The translations under genes and the position numbers were made by a program. Under the pieces are notes generated by a model. The model had not been told where the DNA came from and searched no databases. It saw only the letters and a list, made by a program, of their open reading frames with translations. A stretch of 64,000 nucleotides of DNA from Lamellibrachia satsuma (taxonomy: Eukaryota > Annelida > Polychaeta > Sabellida > Siboglinidae), in contig BSQZ01000025.1 of assembly GCA_033239005.1 (NCBI GenBank), positions 8,541,501-8,605,500 on the forward strand, read 5' to 3'. Of this stretch, positions 1-19,000 are shown one piece after another; within the stretch, counting starts at the first letter, position 1, and every line of letters begins with the position of its first letter.

Positions 1-662
1 CTCAGGTAGTCTGTACAGTTGACTAAGTATGAGATGTCAACCCACATCACTCTCTGCAAGATGCCAAATTACACAGTCAGCAGAAGTCAAGTTATGAAAG
101 AAAGTGATGCAAGAATTTCAGATTAACGTGTCCAAACTGTTACTTTACTTAGAGCATTGGGTCACATTATATTCCACTTAATGCCAAGATGTAAGTCACT
201 GGATGTGCATCTACGTAAGAAAAAGATAATGGTACTTTAACACAGAATTTACGTAAAATTAAGTAATTTTATTATGCTAATACATTTTGCAAATTCTCCA
301 GGTATTTGTTCAGTGAAGTCATACTGGCTCACAACTGATCCGGATTAAAAAATCCTCAGAATTAAGACATCTCCAACACTGGAACTCACATTCGTTATTG
401 CAGTGTTTGTCTTGAAAATAAGTTGGAGTATATACGTATAACAAAAACATGGCTAGATGTCAGTGAAATACCAGCACTCTGCACATTGTGTTAAAACTGA
501 CTAGTCAGGGCGTATGTTGTGTTTATCAGAATCTGATAGTTTTAAGTCGGCACTTGTCAGTGACGAGCTGGGAAAGTAAAAGCCTTTCATACTAATAAGT
601 CTGGGGTAATAAGTTGCTCATCCACAAATACACCTATGAATGACCAACAATTACTCTTACAG

Positions 663-867
663 GGATCGGCTGTCAGCCAGCGACATGCTGCAGGTACGCA
701 AGGTCGTCGAGCACGTGTATGAGAAGGTCATGGGTCAAGGGTCGGATGCGGGGTCACAAGCAGCGACTAGCTCAACAACAAATGGCCAGGAACGGTCAGA
801 GACAGAAAAGGAGGACGATCTTCCATCGATAGCTGAGGAGAAAGTGGAATTGCTTTGCAATGACCAG
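663..867 (+). CDS. WDR48: WDR48 penultimate coding exon
   Basis: This exon is 205 nt, with one carry-over base followed by 68 codons, and ends in phase 0. The acceptor is ttactcttacag and the donor is CAG|gtttgt. It encodes the helical start of the SUMO-like domain and a Ser/Thr/Glu-rich linker. Confidence 0.9.
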
Positions 868-3800
868 GTTTGTATTGTTTTCACATTGAATATCATTAAG
901 TGGTGCAGATGTTGAAAATGCTAAAATTAATACAGCCCAGTGGTGATTCTAGCTTACTGCACAACAGATAATCACATCAATAGTAATAATGTTCCACATA
1001 TATAATCACATAAATAGTAACTATGTTCCACATAAATAATCACATCAATAGTAACTATGTTCCACGTAGATAGTCGCATCAATAGCAACTATGTTCCACA
1101 TAATCACATCAATAGTAACTATGTTCCACATAGATAATCACATCAACAGTAACTATGTTCCACATAGATAATCACATCAACAGTAACTATGTTCCACATG
1201 TACCTCACATAAGTTGTGACTTGACTAAGCCTACATTACATTGTAGGCAATTAAAAATGACATTACGTATCTAGGGGCATTTCAACAAGAGTGATGCTTG
1301 ACAGCGTACATGTTATGAGGGGGTGCGGCAGGGGTCTCAACCTCCCATCTCTGACCTATTTTGGGGGCCTACCTCTCATCTCTGACATGTTTGGGCACTC
1401 TCACCTGTATTGGGGGCAAACCTCCCATCTCCCACCTATTGTTTAGACTAACCTCCCACATAAAATCTATTTCTTAGGCCTTCCTGCCACAGGGCGTTTA
1501 AATTAAATTCTTATTTTGTATTGAATTTGTCATGGGAAAAGGTTTTTGAAGTATTGGTCTCAAATCTGAGCAGCCCAAAGCCATGATTAGATGCAATGGC
1601 CATTGCTGTCATCTTGTGTACAGGGGCAGTACTAATTAGTGTCGGAGGTTCGTGACGGTGTTCTAGTGTACAGGGGCAGTACTAATTAGTGTCGGAGGTT
1701 CGTGACGGTGTTCTAGTGTACAGGGGCAGTACTAATTAGTGTCGGAGGTTCATGACGGTGTTCTAGTGTACAGGGGCAGTACTAATTAGTGTCGGAGGTT
1801 CATGACGGTGTTGTAGTGTACAGGGGCAGTACTAATTAGTGTCGGAGGTTCATGACGGTGTTCTAGTGTACAGGGGCAGTACTAATTAGTGTCGGAGGTT
1901 CATGACGGTGTTCTAGTGTACAGGGGCAGTACTAATTAGGGTCGGAGGTTCGTGACAGTGTTCTAGTGTACAGGGGCGGTACTAATTAGCGTCGGTGGTT
2001 CGTGACAGTGTTCTAGTGTACAGGGGCAGTACTAATTAGCGTCGGAGGTTCGTGACAGTGTTCTAGTGTACAGGGGCAGTACTAATTAGCGTCGGCGGTT
2101 CGTGGCAGTGTTCTTGTGTACAGGGCAGTACTAATTAGCGTCGGAGGTTCGTGGCAGTGTTCTAGTGTACAGGGACAGTACTAATTAGCGTCGGAGGTTC
2201 GTGGCAGTGTTCTAGTGTACAGGGGCGGTACTAATTAGCGTCGGAGGTTCGAGGCAGTGTTCTAGTGTACAGGGGCGGTACTAATTAGCGTCGGAGGTTC
2301 GTGGCAGTGTTCTAGTGTGCAGGGGCGGTACTAATTAGCGTCGGAGGTTCGTGGCAGTGTTCTAGTGTACAGGGGCAGTACTAATTAGCGTCGGAGGTTC
2401 GTGGCAGTGTTCTAGTGTACAGGGGCAGTACTAATTAGCGTCGGAGGTTCGTGGCAGTGTTCTTGTGTACAGGGCCGGTACTAATTAGCGTCGGAGGTTC
2501 GTGGCAGTGTTCTAGTGTACAGGGGCGGTACTAATTAGCGTCGGAGGTTCGTGGCAGTGTTCTAGTGTACAGGGGCGGTACTAATTAGCGTCGGAGGTTC
2601 GTGGCAGTATTCTAGTGTACAGGGGCGGTACTGATTAGCGTCGGAGGTTCGTGGCAGTGTTCTAGTGTACAGGGGCGGTACTGATTAGCGTCGGAGGTTC
2701 GTGGCAGTGTTCTAGTGTACAGGGGCAGTACTAATTAGCGTCGGTGGTTCGTGGCAGTGTTCTTGTGAAAGGGGCAGTACTAATTAGAGTCGGAGGTTCG
2801 TGGCAGTGTTCTTGTGACAGAGACAGTACTAATTAGCTTTGGTGATCCGTGGCAGTGTTCTTGTGAAAGGGGCAGTACTAATTAGCGTCGGTGGTTCGTG
2901 GCAGTGTTCTTGTGAAAGGGGCAGTACTAATTAGCGTCGGAGGTTCGTGGTAGTGTTCTTGTGACAGAGACAGTACTAATTAGCTTTGGTGATTCGTGAG
3001 TGTTCTTGTGAAATGGGCAGTACTAATTAGCGTCGGTGGTTCGTGGCAGTACTAATTAGCGTTGGTGGTTTGTGGCAGTACTAATTAGCGTCGGTGGTTC
3101 GTGGCAGTGTTCTTGTGTACAGGGGCAGTACTAATTAGTGTTGGAGGTTCGTGTGAAAAGGACAGTACTAATTAGCGTTGGTGGTTCGTGATAGTGTTCT
3201 TGTGAAAGGGGCAGTACTAATTAGCGTCGGTGGTTCGTGGCAGTACTAATTAGCGTCGATGGTTCGTGGCAGCGTTCTTGTGTACAGGGACAGTACTAAT
3301 TAGCATCGGTAGATCGTGGCAGCGTTCTTGTGTACAGGGGCAGTACTAATTAGCATCGGTAGATCGTGGCAGTGTTCTTGTGTACAGGGCAGTACTAATT
3401 AGCGTCGATGGTTCGTGGCAGCGTTCTTGTGTACAGGGACAGTACTAATTAGCATCGGTAGATCGTGGCAGCGTTCTTGTGTACAGGGGCAGTACTAATT
3501 AGCATCGGTAGATCGTGGCAGTGTTCTTGTGTACAGGGCAGTACTAATTAGCGTCGATGGTTCGTGGCAGCGTTCTTGTGTACAGGGGCAGTACTAATTA
3601 GAATCGGTAGATTGGGGCAGTGTTCTTGTGAAAAGGGCAGTACTAATTAGCGTAGGGTTAGGGAATCTCATTGTGTAGGTCAGGTCGGGGCTACTACCAT
3701 ATCGCCATAACCAGCTCTGATGAGACGTAGTTAATGCAGTGGTAGTTTACATTGTTGACTTTATGGTAAAAAACAGCAACGCTGTACCCAGTTAACCAGT

Positions 3801-4027
3801 GTGAAGCATGTAGATGTGTACACATATTTGCATGTCACATGAAATACTCTGAAAGTTATTGATATATTAATGAAATAAATCGACTGGATGCAACACCATT
3901 TTATTGTATAACTTACCGTTGTGTGTAGGTGCTCGATCCAAACATGGACTTAAGGACGGTGAAGCATTTCATATGGAAGCAAGGTGGTGATTTAACGCTA
4001 CAATACAAGCCTGTCAACACCAAGTGA
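663..4027 (+). CDS. WDR48: WDR48 (UAF1), C-terminal part, two last coding exons
   Basis: The exons at 663-867 and 3929-4027 join in phase and encode the last 100 residues of WDR48, the WD-repeat cofactor that activates the deubiquitinases USP1, USP12 and USP46. The part seen is the C-terminal SUMO-like domain region, not the propeller. Landmarks are [12 protein letters not shown] near the start, an acidic low-complexity linker (SETEKEDD), AEEKVELLC, and the hallmark end [17 protein letters not shown] followed by GGDLTL. The first exon starts in mid-codon after a CAG acceptor and ends at CAG before gtttgt; the second follows a tgtag acceptor and ends in TGA. Earlier exons lie left of the window. 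The gene converges on 14-3-3. Identification rests on recalled vertebrate WDR48 sequence. Confidence 0.93.
966..1198. repeat. 34-bp minisatellite, about 7 copies
   Basis: The unit is built around ATAATCACATCA and AACTATGTTCCACAT. Early copies are degenerate and the last two are identical. It lies in the last WDR48 intron. Confidence 0.9.
1617..3655. repeat. 50-bp minisatellite, about 41 copies
   Basis: The unit contains the invariant core CAGTACTAATTAG and a variable CGGAGGTTCGTGGCAGTG part. The left third is almost perfectly periodic at 50 bp. Copies from about 2760 rightward carry deletions and local sub-repeats, suggesting an older right edge and a homogenised left part. Confidence 0.95.
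3929..4027 (+). CDS. WDR48: WDR48 terminal coding exon
   Basis: This exon encodes 32 residues plus a TGA stop. It starts in phase 0 after gtgtgtag. The encoded [17 protein letters not shown] block is the most conserved part of the protein's C-terminus. Confidence 0.93.
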   Translation: MLDPNMDLRTVKHFIWKQGGDLTLQYKPVNTK

Positions 4028-4284
4028 AGACATTTCAAGTGACGTCATGTCAACACAAGGAACTGTAGTCTGTTTTTCAGGGACATTGTCAGCTATCACT
4101 GGAGTTCTGCGTTGACCATCATTATTTCTTTATCGAGACATTGCATTTAGAGTACGACGTAATTTCATGTTGTGTTGTGACAGAACAGTGTCATCGGCGT
4201 TTCTGTGTGGGGAGCCAACGTAACTGTTTCTGGAGCGAGATATTGCCGTGTCGCAAACCAGCGTATACCTAATTTGTAAATAAA
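4028..4284 (+). terminator. WDR48: WDR48 3' UTR and poly(A) signal
   Basis: An AATAAA lies at 4279-4284, about 250 nt after the stop, followed by T/G-rich sequence. The extent of the UTR is inferred. Confidence 0.6.
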
Positions 4285-4799
4285 CCAGACTTGGTTTTGT
4301 GGCCACTGTGGAACGACTTGTACATAGTAATTAGACCGACGTGCTGTATCAATGAAATGACAAAATGAATACCTGGTTGTAGTCCGTGGTGGGGATAAAT
4401 GAACAAGTTGTCTTCACGCAGTAATTTGCATTTTAGCTTAATGCTCCTCAGAAAAGATAAGTAAGCACTTGGAGCAGTCCTTTATTGTGCTGTCAACTAC
4501 TTTTTTTACACTTTGGAAACCCACCTAACAACCATGACTAAGTAGTGATGTAGATTTAACAATGCTGACCTAGTAGCACCTTGTTGGTGTTGTATGTACA
4601 CAGTAACTAATTAAAATAGTTACTTCTCCACTACTGCATGACGTAGGGGGTGACGGCCACTCACTGGGACAGCTAAATAACATCAATTCCCAGTCACTGC
4701 ATAACGGGCACAAAATCTGAATCAATTATATAGTAACTTTTCTACCAAAACTACCAACTACAGCCACTTCTTTCTTTAGATTGTGAACTTAAGAAACAA
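4285..4799. other. Convergent intergenic space WDR48 / 14-3-3
   Basis: This is AT-rich unique-looking sequence between the two facing poly(A) signals. No gene, repeat array or transposon ends were recognised. Confidence 0.5.
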
Positions 4800-4831
4800 C
4801 AGAAGTCAATACTGCTAGTATGGAACAGGGC

Positions 4832-6997
4832 TTTATTTTGATTCTCCAGGGGTTATTAATCACACTAACATGACGCAGCAATCCTAGCAGCAGGCAGAAT
4901 GGTATATAAAAACAACTTTAATTTACACAGGTGTGATAAATACCTAACTATTAACATACCTAACCAAAAATTGCCATTCACACCAACCCAAAAAATCACA
5001 GCATTACAATTGGTTGTGGCACAACTGTACAAACCTTGAAGTAGAATATAACTTGGAGAATACTATTAAATATTGAAGCCCCGACAGTAGAAACATTGGC
5101 ACCATTTTTTCCCCAAAAGAACATTAGCATCCAGTGGGTGTTACCTCCATGACACGAGCTGCTCCTAGCATCAGGAAGTTATCCTGGGATGACACATTCC
5201 GTCATGTATCGGCAATGACAACATGCATCCAGGACTGCATTTTTTATTTGCCCCACAATTTTGCTGGACCTGTGTGTAGCCAACTTCATTTTACAGGCCA
5301 AGAAAGTCTGAACAAAACAATAGTGTAACCATACTCAAGTGGACTAAAAACATGAACAGACCGCAAGTTGAAGAAGTAAAAGTTACGTCTGCTTCCAGCC
5401 AAACTTTATTTCTGCTTAATAGTTTTTCAGTAACGCTAGGAAAAGATCCTCATTTATAAATACAACACAATGTTAGTTACAACAGAACTGTATGCTCATG
5501 TTTTTCACCAGCCGAGCATTTCTCACTGGAAATGAACGAATCTTACAACACTCTAGAATCATTTGTTCGTGTCAGAACTTCAATTCTATTTTGGCGATGC
5601 TTAGAACTATCTGCCCGTTCTACATTGTTTCTGCTAAACATCTAACGAAAACCACACGAACAGAAACGTTGTTGAAACATCCAATTAAACACATGCAGAT
5701 ATAGAACTGGGATGTTTTACTACACAGCGAGTAGATAAGACATTGACTTACAGATTTTCCAGCTATGCATCTGGATGAGAAAATGCAACCCTGAAAGTAT
5801 GTCCACCACAATACTGTCAATGACACTTGGTATGTTACATGTTTAGAAGCACAACAATGAGAAACTACCAAGGTTTGTATCAGCAATGTATTCAATACAA
5901 GCCTGCCCTTGTAACAGATGCACTATGCTAAAGAGAATGGCCAAAACAAGAGAAGAGGTTGAAAAGCACATACCCACGCAGAGTGAAAATTCAGGCATGC
6001 ATGCACACATACATACACACAAACATACAGTGCATGGTGGCCGAACACAACCACATACACAATACTCCAGTTGTAAATATAAAAAGCCACTAAATTCAGG
6101 GTAACACTTCTGCACTATGTTGCTAGTCCTCAATGAAATAGTACCATTTTTCTTAATTAATTAGCGTGATACCAAAAAATAGCATTAACTGTGGACTTGT
6201 TCTTATTTGTTCCTGCCCAGTGATGGCATCAGACTAGTAGCAAGATCTTGAACTATTCGTGCACCCACACCCTACCTGAGACAGTATGACCCTGGTAGCA
6301 TATCATCTTTTCTTACTGAACCTTTTCTCTTATAAATAAACTACCACAGCAGAAACTAGTCGTGTTGATTAGATGAGATGATGACATGTATACACCCCAG
6401 CAGATGTCTCGACAATGACCACAACACTAGTTCCAGGATGTCTTATGCTAGCTGCACACGCAGCAAGCTAGATGGACATATTGGATGAACCATCTGCTGA
6501 TGATTAACGACAACAATGACGACTGGTAGAACAGCACAAACTGTCCTACTGACTACACTGGCTGTCCACAACTGGCTGGTCGCGCACGCTGCTGGTCTGA
6601 CTGCTTTCGGCCAGCGTCCTAGTAAATTGTACTATGCGAACCGACAGGCTGAGCTGTACAAGACTGGCCAATAATTCTGACAACGTTTGCAACAGAAAGC
6701 AACGCTTAACACAAACTGAACAATTCTGAGGACAAACAGGCACGCAGACCAAGCAATGACCGAAACGAATGAAATGTCAGCTCGGGCAACCAATCTATTT
6801 AATGACATTTCTATATATGAATGTAAATGTAGTGCAGTTTGAGCTAGGTGGCATATGGGTGGTGGTCGGACAATACAACAGTAATGTTACGTTACGATGT
6901 AGTTCTCAATGTTCTCTCACTCGTCTCCTCAACGAGAAAGCAAATGATAAAAATCTCAGCATTGATGTGCATGCTTCTGATGTCAGCTCTGCTCGTC
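4832..6997 (-). terminator. YWHAZ: 14-3-3 3' UTR and poly(A) signals (inferred)
   Basis: Downstream of the 14-3-3 stop the minus strand has AATAAA at 5405-5410 and at 4832-4837 (read as TTTATT on the plus strand). Either could end the transcript. Long 3' UTRs are usual for 14-3-3 genes. Short frames here show no conserved protein. Confidence 0.45.
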
Positions 6998-15360
<8,363 letters not shown>

Positions 15361-16049
15361 GTTTAACAACTGGCGAAAAAACTAAGTAAAGATACGTTTG
15401 TCGAGTCAAGCACTCGGCTGATTCCACAAACTTCTGCAAGATGGCGGACGGGGTTGACCGTAGCACTAGTGATTAGGTCACCAAATGTATACGCCAAAAG
15501 TGCTAGCGACAATGTGATAAGTGAAGCATCAATATTCTTATTATAGATGCAGTTCGTATAATACTTTATCACAAAATTCACGACAGTCAGCTAAACCAAC
15601 TGTTCAAAAGAATAAGCTATAAAACCTCCGCGGAAGAAAATATAGTACCACTTTCGCAAATAGTTCGTATTGCATTCAGCAAAACCGCCACGGGGGCAAC
15701 TTTTAAGAATGCACGGGTACTGACGTCATGCATACTGTGTGCGCATGCACCACCTCGACTGATGATGACGTCAATGGTTAGTCAAGAGTGTGTTTAAACA
15801 TTTGCTCTGGTTTAATATAAAGCATATTAAGTCCGTAATAAAAATCTGTTTAGTTAGGTTCCACAAAACATACTATAGAATACAAAGATGTTGTCATTGT
15901 TATACTAATAAATATTACTCAATGTATTAGTTTGGGTGCAATGAATGACGTAATGTCCCGCGGTTCGGAGTACCAATACGGTTACTTCCGGTTTATGTGT
16001 TAGCACGTGTTGGCTTATCAACATTAGGTTCACCAACGTTTACACCGAA
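15361..16049. promoter_or_regulatory. Divergent promoter of 14-3-3 and MRTO4
   Basis: Only 689 bp separate the two start codons. The stretch contains two perfect CRE octamers TGACGTCA (15721-15728 and 15766-15773), a CRE-like TGACGTAA (15946), an ETS/GABP-type ACTTCCGGT (15984-15992), an E-box CACGTG (16004-16009) and a YY1-like AAGATGGCGG near 15438. Such motifs are typical of TATA-less housekeeping promoters. Binding is inferred from motif only. Confidence 0.7.
15721..15773. promoter_or_regulatory. Paired CRE (CREB/ATF) sites
   Basis: Two palindromic TGACGTCA octamers lie with starts 45 bp apart, near the middle of the divergent promoter. As palindromes they could serve both genes. Confidence 0.65.
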
Positions 16050-16077
16050 ATGCCCAAATCAAAAAGAGATAAGCGAG
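16050..16077 (+). CDS. MRTO4: MRTO4 exon 1
   Basis: Encodes MPKSKRDKR plus one base. The ATG has A at -3. The donor is G|gtaatc. It is the first ATG after the promoter motifs and matches the family N-terminus. Confidence 0.93.
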
Positions 16078-19000
16078 GTAATCTTCACATGTGTATGTGT
16101 GTGAAACAACTTGGTACTGTAATCGTTTGGTTTAGATCAGCTCAGCTGTTTGAGACAGAATGGTTTTCAGGTTTATTTGTTGCTTGTCACTGACAGTGGC
16201 GGGGAAATGTCGGTCCATAAATGGTCACGGCTCTCGACGATTGTTGCTCGCTAATGTGACCATTCCACCCCGCGGTATCCCTGATGTTGTCTTTTGTTGA
16301 CGATGCTTATAATAGTATTTATAAACATTAGTATGTTTTTCTTTCAGTTTCCCTCACTCAGACTCGGAGGAAGGGTTTGGAATTAAAACAGAAACTCATC
16401 GAGGATGTAAGTGTAACTAATTGACTAGTTTATTACACATGCTATGGTTACGCCATCTAGCGATCCTCATGATGATGCAAAATTGGCAGTGCCATATCAT
16501 GGACATTGCCGTCAAAATGAATCAAGGCCGTTTAATTTGCCCACATTGGCACAAATAAACAACAGAAGGCTTAAAGTAAACCTGAAAAAACCTAAAATGG
16601 GGAAGATTGTAAACCTTGAAACACTGGTCATTATTAAGTCTAAGACCAGGTCCAGGACATAATTAACCCTCTTGAGTCTTGGACATACCCCCCGTCTAGA
16701 CAAAACCCCTCTCTTTAATATAAATATGGACAAAAACCCAAAATGTTACTTTGATTCCATTATATACAAGGCTAGCTCCGATGTTGTAAACTGTTTATTT
16801 AGCAATCTTGGCTAAAAAGAAATAATTTTGTGTAGCCAACCAAATGCAAATTGTTTTAGCCAAATTTGTTACATGCATCAAGATAACAACGAGCGATTGT
16901 ATATTCTGCATGCTTTTTAAAAAAATGCTGGTTGCCAAATTGGCTCAAATGAATAACTTTTGTTTAACCAAATCCGATGCCATGTGGTCTATGGCTCAAA
17001 TTTAAAGTTTGTTGGGAGAACAACATTTAGCAATACATATCCAGACAGAGGACTTGGCTTCATGACACAAAGGTTCCATTTCCTAAAAAATATGTATTAA
17101 ACACTGTATCAGGTAGAAATAAAGTGTTAAATTATTTTTAAACATATTAATCATAATTACCTCTCAAGAAACTTGCAATTTGTTTTGGATATTTCGACTG
17201 CATCTCGCAGTCTTCTTCAGCAGACTGAAGTTATGGATGTGTCACATGACCAATGTCGTGACACAAGCTGGAGTAGGACTGGTGGGAGCTCCTGGCCGAC
17301 GTCTCGGTTCAGCGTAGGTTTGTTTCTGTGGATGTTAATCGCCTCCTTTATTTTCCTCCTGTGCCAGTTCTCCTCGTGGTCTAGAATATTGACGTCCTTC
17401 ATAGAGCACTGATGACCTGTGTTCAGTTTGTGTTCACTTATAGCTGATAGGGGTTGGCGACAAGATAGATGTTCTTTGATTCTTGTGCCAAGTGTTCTGG
17501 CTGTTTCTCCTATATAGTGTTGGTCACATTCTGGGCATTGTATGTCATATACTACCCCACACTTTGCTGCCTTTGCTGTTCTGTCTTATGGGTGTACCAA
17601 CAGTGACCTCAGGGTGTTGATAGGTTTGTGGTAAACCGGGATGTTATAGGACTTGAAAATCCTTGCTACTTGTTCTGATAGTTTACTAATGTAGGGCAGA
17701 TCTATGGCATGTTGTCTTCTGCTGGTTTCTGTGGTAGTGTTCTCCTTCCTTCTCGTTGGTTGCGTGGTGTTAAACATCCAAGTTTTGTAACCGTTTGCTT
17801 TCAGCACTTTCTTGATGTGGTCAACCTCTGTGTTCTTGTCTTCTCCTTCCGTTATCAGGTTTTCTGCCCTTTGGAGGAGTGTCCTGACTACTGAGCATTT
17901 GTGTTCTAGGTGGTGATTAGAATACCAGTTCAAATATTGGTCCGTGTGGGTTGCTTTCCGATATATCTTGACTTTGGTTGATCCATCATCATTTAGGCAT
18001 ACACACGTGTCTAGAAAGGCTAACGTATTGTCCTGTTCTGGTTCTACCATGAACTTAATGTTCTCATCCATTGAATTCAGATGGTGTGTGAAATGTTCTA
18101 CTTCGCTCTCTTGTAATACTGTGAATGTGTCATCTACATACCTCAACCAGATGTCTGGAGGGTGAGGTGCTTCTCTGATGGCTCTTTCCTCAAAATGTTC
18201 CATGTATAGGTTTGCCACTATCGGCGAGACCGGTGAACCCATGGCTGCTCCCTTCTTCTGTTTGTAGAATACTCCATCATAAATGAAATATGTGGTGTTC
18301 AGACAGATTTCTAACAGTGTTATGATCTGATTTACTGATAGTTCACATCTGTCTTTCAGTGTTGTATCCTGGTTTAGTCGGTCCTTTATCACTGATACCG
18401 CCTCTGTCACTCGTGAACAGGGCTGTCACATCAAAAGACACCATTTTCCTCCCTGGTGGAACTTCCAATTCTTTGATCTTCTTTACAAATTGTGTGCTGT
18501 TTTTCACAAAATGTTCTGTTTTTCCAACTAGTGGGCTCAAAATGCTGGCTAGGAACTTTGCTGTCTTGTATGTGATGCTACCTATACTTGATACTATAGG
18601 TCTTAATGGTACATTGTTCTTGTGGACCTTAGGCAATCCATAGAATTTTGGGACTGTTTCTGATGTAGGGTAGATCCTGTAGTATAGGGCATCTGAGATC
18701 GTCTTGGTTTCTTGAGAGGTAATTATGATTAATATGAATAACCAAGAAACCGGATCATCTATCCATTCAAGTATTTTTAAACACCTTTGCTTTCTGTTGT
18801 TTTTTGTATGTTGCACATTTATGCAAAATGTCTGGTTTTTGTCCATATTGTTTTATTTTATTGTTGACATCCTCACTGGCATGCGTTGTCAGTGCGTCAT
18901 TCCACATCATTTCCTTACTTTCATGTGTTGTCAGTGCATCACTCCACATCACTTCCTTACTTGCGTTTGTTGTCAGTGCATCACTCCACATCACTTTCTT

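Larger units (their letters stand above)
868..3928 (+). other. WDR48 last intron
   Basis: The intron has GT-AG ends. It contains a 34-bp minisatellite near its 5' end, a degenerate repeat at 1343-1500 built on the phrase CCTCCCATCTCTGACC, and a 50-bp minisatellite filling most of the rest. Positions 3660-3928 look unique. No coding potential was seen. Confidence 0.85.
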
